Under the pieces are notes generated by a model, which was not told the origin of the DNA, ran no database searches, and saw only the letters and a list, made by a program, of their open reading frames with translations. Source: a bacterium (GTDB taxonomy: Bacteria > Patescibacteriota > Minisyncoccia > Phycocordibacterales > UBA918). From it: a stretch of DNA of 64,000 bases. Shown one piece after another: positions 59,865 to 64,000 of the stretch (position 1 is its first letter; every line of letters starts with the position of its first letter). The DNA lies in contig PAMC01000016.1 in assembly GCA_002710785.1 (NCBI GenBank), positions 26,905 through 90,904 on the forward strand, read 5' to 3'. The position numbers and the translations under genes were made by a program.

Positions 59865-61010
59865 CTAGATAATCGTAGCGCCGGTCGTCACGAGGGTTTG
59901 CAGATAGTAGAGTCCGCCCATTACTGCCAGCAAGCCAAAGCTGTAGGCGATCTGTACTGGGTTTTGGCGGCGTACCTCAATCACGATCGAGAGCATCAGT
60001 GCTGCGACTACAAACAGGCTGAGTAGTACATACAGCACCTGCAGTACCGTCTGTGGTGAGGTGGCCAACACATCGAGTGGTGTTGCTTCGCCCTCAGCCG
60101 GTGGCTCACTCGCGACGGTGGCTGGCACCGCGTTGGTTGAAGTAGAGATAAACTTCTCAGCCTCAGGAGTTGGCGTTGGTGTTGTGGTAGTTTGCTCCGC
60201 CACGGCCAGGTCCGTGCTACTTGCTTCCGAAACTACTTCCTCGGCTAGCTCTTCACTTACTGCTGTTGTGTCGGGTAGCGTGTAGATAACCTCTGCAACT
60301 GGTTCTGGTTCTGGTGTTGATACCATAACTGGTTCTTCAATCACCGACTCTTCAGCCGCTGCGACCAGCGGTGATGGAGTGGGGACTGGCTCGGTTACCT
60401 GCTCGGTTACAACGGTTACAGTATCGGGCGTTGGCGCCGCAGCCACCTGCGCTGGTGTACCAAACATCTGCACCACAAACACTGTGTCGTAACCCTCAAA
60501 CTCTCCCTCAGCAATACCGATACCAATTTCGGTGAAGTTCCCGTTCATGATGTTGGCGCGGTGGGTAGGCGAATTCATCCAGGCGCGGACCACCTCGCGT
60601 GAGTCATTAAAATGCACCGCTAAGTTTTCACCCGCATGTACAAACGAGTAGTTGCTCGAGCGAAACCAGTACCACGGCGAAGTGCCGTCTGGTGCGTAGT
60701 GGGCAAAGTAGCCAAGCTCAGCCATGTGCTCAGCTTTAAGTTGGGCGGCCCGGTCGAGGAGTGGGTTGCGGGCCAAGGGCGCAATTGCGTTGTCAGCCCG
60801 TTCGTCGTTGGTCTCAGAAACCACGACTGCCGGCAGTACGGCCGAAACGAGCCAGTCGACATTTAGCCACAAAAGTGCGTGCAGGTTGGCCATGGTAAAG
60901 GAGAGTAACACCAAACCAAGCATAGCGGTCATGGCCGCCCGCTGCAAAATGTGTGGCGAGTAGTCGTTACCCGCATGAGGAATAAAGTGGTCTTTTAAGA
61001 CACGCTTCAT
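59865..61010 (-). CDS. CAP-domain (SCP/PR1, YkwD-like) membrane protein
   Basis: The protein has 381 residues. A membrane segment near residues 28-55 (AMLGLVLLSFTMANLHALLW) is followed by a CAP domain (about 65-185): LLDRAAQLKAEHMAELGYFA, DGTSPWYWFRSSNY, HAGENLAVHF, WMNSPTHRANIMNGNFTEIG and the closing FVVQMFG. These motifs include the conserved His and Glu residues of the CAP cavity. A Thr/Pro/Glu-rich linker of about 120 residues and two C-terminal helices (LQVLYVLLSLFVVAALMLSI; IAYSFGLLAVMGGLYYL) follow. Bacterial CAP proteins are extracellular and mostly of unknown activity. It has its own TTGACT/TATAAT promoter and terminator, so it is a single-gene unit. Confidence 0.9.
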   Translation of the reverse strand: MKRVLKDHFIPHAGNDYSPHILQRAAMTAMLGLVLLSFTMANLHALLWLNVDWLVSAVLPAVVVSETNDERADNAIAPLARNPLLDRAAQLKAEHMAELGYFAHYAPDGTSPWYWFRSSNYSFVHAGENLAVHFNDSREVVRAWMNSPTHRANIMNGNFTEIGIGIAEGEFEGYDTVFVVQMFGTPAQVAAAPTPDTVTVVTEQVTEPVPTPSPLVAAAEESVIEEPVMVSTPEPEPVAEVIYTLPDTTAVSEELAEEVVSEASSTDLAVAEQTTTTPTPTPEAEKFISTSTNAVPATVASEPPAEGEATPLDVLATSPQTVLQVLYVLLSLFVVAALMLSIVIEVRRQNPVQIAYSFGLLAVMGGLYYLQTLVTTGATII

Positions 61011-61020
61011 AGTGCTGGTT

Positions 61021-61048
61021 ATTATACATTATTTGGGTAAAAAGTCAA
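61021..61048 (-). promoter_or_regulatory. Sigma70-type promoter of the CAP gene
   Basis: TTGACT, a 16-nt spacer and TATAAT end 10 nt before the ATG. The -35 hexamer overlaps the distal arm of the upstream terminator hairpin, so read-through from the upstream gene and initiation here may interfere. Confidence 0.72.
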
Positions 61049-61078
61049 TAAAACCGCCCGGATGGGAGGTTTATTGAC
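61044..61078 (-). terminator. Intrinsic terminator of the SdrD_B surface protein gene
   Basis: Arms GTCAATAAAACCGCCC and GGGAGGTTTATTGAC pair over about 15 bp with one bulge and a GGAT loop. On the minus strand the hairpin is followed by TTTTT. Confidence 0.88.
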
Positions 61079-61093
61079 GATTTGGGTGTAACC

Positions 61094-64000
61094 CTAGTCG
61101 ATATCAACGTTGCGGGTAAGATCCTCCCCTTCAAAGCTCGGGAACGGGTCACCCGGACACACAATGTCGTTGATCTTCCATTTAGTCGTCTTGTAGACGA
61201 AACCGGTTGGCTCGCGGTGCGGCACAATTTGCGCGTCGAACCATGGTGTGAGCACCTCTGCGTGGAAGGTATTTTGGAAGCGCTTCACGTTGAGGTCAGT
61301 CGCGCGATCGAAGATACCGGTGATTGGGTTGTCGTACCCCATGACCATGCTCAAGAAGAGTTGGAGCTTGATAACTTCCCATGGGTTGTTATCCCAGCCG
61401 ATCTGCATATAATCACGCAAGAATGGACAGACTGCGGTGCTGGCACCCAAGACCTGTGGGGTTGGGCGATCAACGTGGGTAGATGAGCCGCCACCACCAC
61501 CGCCATTTTCCTCCTCAGGGTCGTCTTCTTCGTCTGGTTGGTTACCGAAGTTACACTCTTTCGGGTTGTAGAGACCAATCGTCTCTTGTGAAGTTGCTCG
61601 AGTGTATAGCACGTCATCCTCGTAGAAGTGGTAGGTACATGAGCCGTAGCTGCCGTTACCGTTATCGACCACTTCGCTCACGAGTGTGTAGCTGCTGGTT
61701 GGTGCAGTTTGCGTCCAACCCTCTCGCTGCTCTTCGTACACTTCGTACCAGCCCGCCTCTACCTCGAAGCTGTAGCGACCAGTTTCGTCGGTGGTTGTGC
61801 TAGTAGTGGTAGCTTCGTCGTCTAGGAAGATGGTCCAGCCTTCAATACCAGGCTCACCTTGATCCCATTCGCCGTCACCGTCAGTGTCTTCCCACTTGTA
61901 GCCAGTGATGATGTGGGTCTCCAACGGTGGTTCTTCAGGTTCTGGTTCGGTAGTTACCTCACAGCTACCCTCAACGTCAGCCCCCTCAGCAACGAGGCGG
62001 TAGAGTACGCCGGCTGGGTTACTGCGGTTGTTAGAACCCTCGACACCCTTGTTGGTAACGATGATCTCGAGTTCGTTCTCGCCATCGACGAGGAAGCTTG
62101 TGACATCGTACGTCTTTTGGGTGTGACTCTGGAAGTTGTTCTCGTAGGTCGGGAGTGAACGATCTGCTACGAGTGAACCATTGAGGTACACGAGATACCC
62201 GTTGTCAGCAGCTACGTCAAGCGTACCGGAGGTTGGTGTCGCGATCTCGAAGGTCTCGCGGAAGGTGCGGGTCGTATCAACTTCAGGATCAACTACGTAG
62301 TAGCTGTCCCAGATCCACGTAGCATCATCAATATCAGCCGTCCAGTTCGGGTGCTCGTAGGTGCTGGTTGCGTAGTCGTTATTCTCGACGACCACGGTAT
62401 TGGCGTCACTCACCACTTGGAGCTCACACTGCTCTGGTTGTGGCATACAGTAGAGACCGACGTTGTCGAGGAAGGTGCCAACAGAGTTTGGTCGGCCCGC
62501 GTCAGCGAAGCTAATCGCTGTTACCGGTGCCTCAGCCTCAAAGCTGTAGCTGTCACTCTGCCAGTCAACATCACTACCGCCGGCAGCGCTGTTGTTGGCG
62601 ATGTCATCGCCGTTGACGAACACAACGAGGTCGTTCTCAATTTCGCTGGTGTCAGGTCGTGGAGAGAAGTCCCACATGAGCGTGTACTGCTCGCCCGGAA
62701 TAGTCGGCACAATTTGACTAATAGCTACAGAAGCCGGTTCGTTGCCGCCGCTGCCGGGACCTTGCCAGTCACCATCAAGCTCGGCGTGTTGCGCGCCATC
62801 ACTTGACGCCCAACCGTTAACGCTGCGGTGTAGCTCAAGCCAGCCAATACCCGGACCGTCGTAGATCCACTCGGTGAGCCATGCGAGTCCTGGTGTGCCA
62901 GTCTCAAAGATGTCCCAACCTTGTTGTGTCTCAACGACTGGTTCTTCAAATGAAGGGTTCTCCAGGAGGTTAACTTCTGGATCACAGACCAGTGGGTCTG
63001 GTGCTTCGTGATTCCAAGCGACACAGTAATAGGTCTCGTCAATGTCGACGTTGTCGATACGGTCGTAGTTGTCGTAGTTTAGTACATCGGTTTGACAGTA
63101 CACCTCAGCTGTGTACTCGTCGATATTCTTATTTCCTTCACCTTCGTGAGTGAACGGGATGTAGCCCTCCTGTAGGACCTCACGGAACCAGAGGTGTGCA
63201 CTGTCACCGATCATCTCTTCGGTAACAAGTGTCATGGTCATCCCCTCGCCATCGGTAGGACCGAAGGTTGTCCATGGGTCATCGGCTTCGCCGATGAGGG
63301 TGTCACCAGGGTCGTAGCTAGACTGTGGACCCCACTGGAACTCCCAGCCGCGGGCAAAGTCACAACTCTTGTGCTCGGCTACCCAGTCAGCGGCAGTATC
63401 CGCGTCAATAGTCGGACCACCACTTCCCCAGTTTGGTAGATCTGCTTCGTCGGTACACACAATCTTATGCGCCACAATCTTGCTAAAGTCCTGACACGCG
63501 CCATCAATGATGGTGATCGCGTCGAGGTCAAAACCGTCGCCGTTGTTGCCTTGGACACCAAGAGAGGTGTCGACAAGCTTCACAAACTTAGCAAACGGAA
63601 TTGGTGCGCCGCTAATGTCGACTGTCCCGTCGCCGGTAATAGAACCGACCATGTAGAACATGTCGCCGTCTGCAGAGACGTACACGTCAGCAGACTCGTC
63701 GGTCTGTTGGTCGGCTGCGCCACCGGTAATCTCCCAGATGGCGATGTCAGCTCCTGGCTGATCAACTGCTACTTTGTCAGTAAACTCGTAAACGAGCTCA
63801 CCTTCAATGCCAAGTGAGAAGAAGTCGAGTGGGTCGACTTGCCAGTCGTTACCTTCTTTACCAAAGAAGTTTGCGTACGGCGCAACGCCTGCTTCTACTG
63901 CCGTCACGTTACGGCGAGCAGGGTCCACTGGGTCGTTGTCGTTTTGGAACGCTGGGTCGGTGTACTCAACCACTTCACCGTCGTAGCTACACACCTCAGG
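61094..64000 (-). CDS. Large surface protein with SdrD_B and peptidoglycan-binding ends, 5' part missing
   Basis: The frame is open at the right window edge, so only the last 968 or so codons are seen. In order: a region with VYVSADGDMFYMVGSITGDG (discoidin-like or PEP-CTERM-like beta domain), a Cys-containing domain, a DUF642/CBM-like domain opening NLLENPSFEEPVVETQQGWD, a beta-sandwich ending LIVTNKG-type strands, and an SdrD_B domain (ITGYKWEDTDGDGEWDQGEP; GWYEVYEEQREGWTQT). An acidic/Gly/Ser linker leads to a C-terminal peptidoglycan-binding-like domain: PFLRDYMQIGWDNNPWEVIK, FDRATDLNVKRFQNTFH, FVYKTTKWKINDIVCPG. In CPR proteins this end is common and probably binds the wall. There is no dockerin or WxL end, so it uses a third attachment mode. 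Confidence 0.88.
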   Translation of the reverse strand, partial: PEVCSYDGEVVEYTDPAFQNDNDPVDPARRNVTAVEAGVAPYANFFGKEGNDWQVDPLDFFSLGIEGELVYEFTDKVAVDQPGADIAIWEITGGAADQQTDESADVYVSADGDMFYMVGSITGDGTVDISGAPIPFAKFVKLVDTSLGVQGNNGDGFDLDAITIIDGACQDFSKIVAHKIVCTDEADLPNWGSGGPTIDADTAADWVAEHKSCDFARGWEFQWGPQSSYDPGDTLIGEADDPWTTFGPTDGEGMTMTLVTEEMIGDSAHLWFREVLQEGYIPFTHEGEGNKNIDEYTAEVYCQTDVLNYDNYDRIDNVDIDETYYCVAWNHEAPDPLVCDPEVNLLENPSFEEPVVETQQGWDIFETGTPGLAWLTEWIYDGPGIGWLELHRSVNGWASSDGAQHAELDGDWQGPGSGGNEPASVAISQIVPTIPGEQYTLMWDFSPRPDTSEIENDLVVFVNGDDIANNSAAGGSDVDWQSDSYSFEAEAPVTAISFADAGRPNSVGTFLDNVGLYCMPQPEQCELQVVSDANTVVVENNDYATSTYEHPNWTADIDDATWIWDSYYVVDPEVDTTRTFRETFEIATPTSGTLDVAADNGYLVYLNGSLVADRSLPTYENNFQSHTQKTYDVTSFLVDGENELEIIVTNKGVEGSNNRSNPAGVLYRLVAEGADVEGSCEVTTEPEPEEPPLETHIITGYKWEDTDGDGEWDQGEPGIEGWTIFLDDEATTTSTTTDETGRYSFEVEAGWYEVYEEQREGWTQTAPTSSYTLVSEVVDNGNGSYGSCTYHFYEDDVLYTRATSQETIGLYNPKECNFGNQPDEEDDPEEENGGGGGGSSTHVDRPTPQVLGASTAVCPFLRDYMQIGWDNNPWEVIKLQLFLSMVMGYDNPITGIFDRATDLNVKRFQNTFHAEVLTPWFDAQIVPHREPTGFVYKTTKWKINDIVCPGDPFPSFEGEDLTRNVDID

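Noticed and set aside
57843..59865. A LexA operator in front of umuD or umuC.
   Set aside because: No CTGT-N8-ACAG or GAAC-N4-GTTC pattern was found by eye. The palindrome at 59829-59864 has a different sequence and fits a terminator.
1..64000. CRISPR arrays, tRNA or rRNA genes, insertion sequences and attachment sites.
   Set aside because: No regularly spaced direct repeats, transposase, integrase or RNA-gene signature was recognised. The repeats seen are protein-module duplications.

Overview
The window looks like the chromosome of a Patescibacteria (CPR, Parcubacteria-like) bacterium. This is an inference from gene content. There are many exported beta-rich proteins with Thr/Ser/Ala-rich linkers, several DUF916-like membrane proteins, a CPR-style peptidoglycan-binding C-terminus, a YkwD-like CAP protein, and very short gene spacing with ATGA overlaps. 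TGA is used as a stop (AI-2E-like gene, 217-aa gene), so this is not a UGA-recoding lineage. Apart from one 52-codon gene on the plus strand, every gene supported here is on the minus strand, so transcription runs from high to low coordinates. No rRNA, tRNA, CRISPR, IS element or phage gene was seen.

Layout in transcription order. Right end (64000-57800): the end of a large SdrD_B/peptidoglycan-binding surface protein, a CAP-domain protein, then umuD and umuC separated by a small divergent Cys-containing gene. Right surface block (57502-50744): a WxL-like protein, a DUF916-like membrane protein, a small two-helix membrane protein, a dockerin protein, an Hsp20 and a membrane-anchored cohesin protein. 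Centre (50633-21242): a 7,767-residue giant protein with seven DUF2341-like units, several followed by LamG-like domains, then an Fn3 protein, a MacB/LolCDE-type ABC ATPase and permease, and a 631-residue protein whose C-terminus resembles that of the giant. Left surface block (21157-2447): a DUF916-like protein, a Cys-rich dockerin protein, a second WxL-like protein, a compact operon of three cohesin proteins and a coiled-coil membrane protein (one cohesin protein also carries a dockerin), a TolB-like propeller protein, a 2,053-residue protein with a WxL-like end, and two more DUF916-like proteins, one fused to a LytR_C-like domain. Left end: a thioredoxin-like protein, an AI-2E-type transporter, a small membrane protein and the start of a CapA-like protein.

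The central reading is that about 55 kb encodes one cell-surface apparatus. It combines two assembly chemistries known from Gram-positive bacteria: cohesin-dockerin pairing (four cohesins, three dockerins) and WxL/DUF916 pairing (three WxL-like ends, four DUF916-like anchors). No glycoside hydrolase was recognised, so this is not an ordinary cellulosome. Lectin-like and propeller domains suggest adhesion, perhaps to a host cell. Function and partner choice are inferences from sequence.
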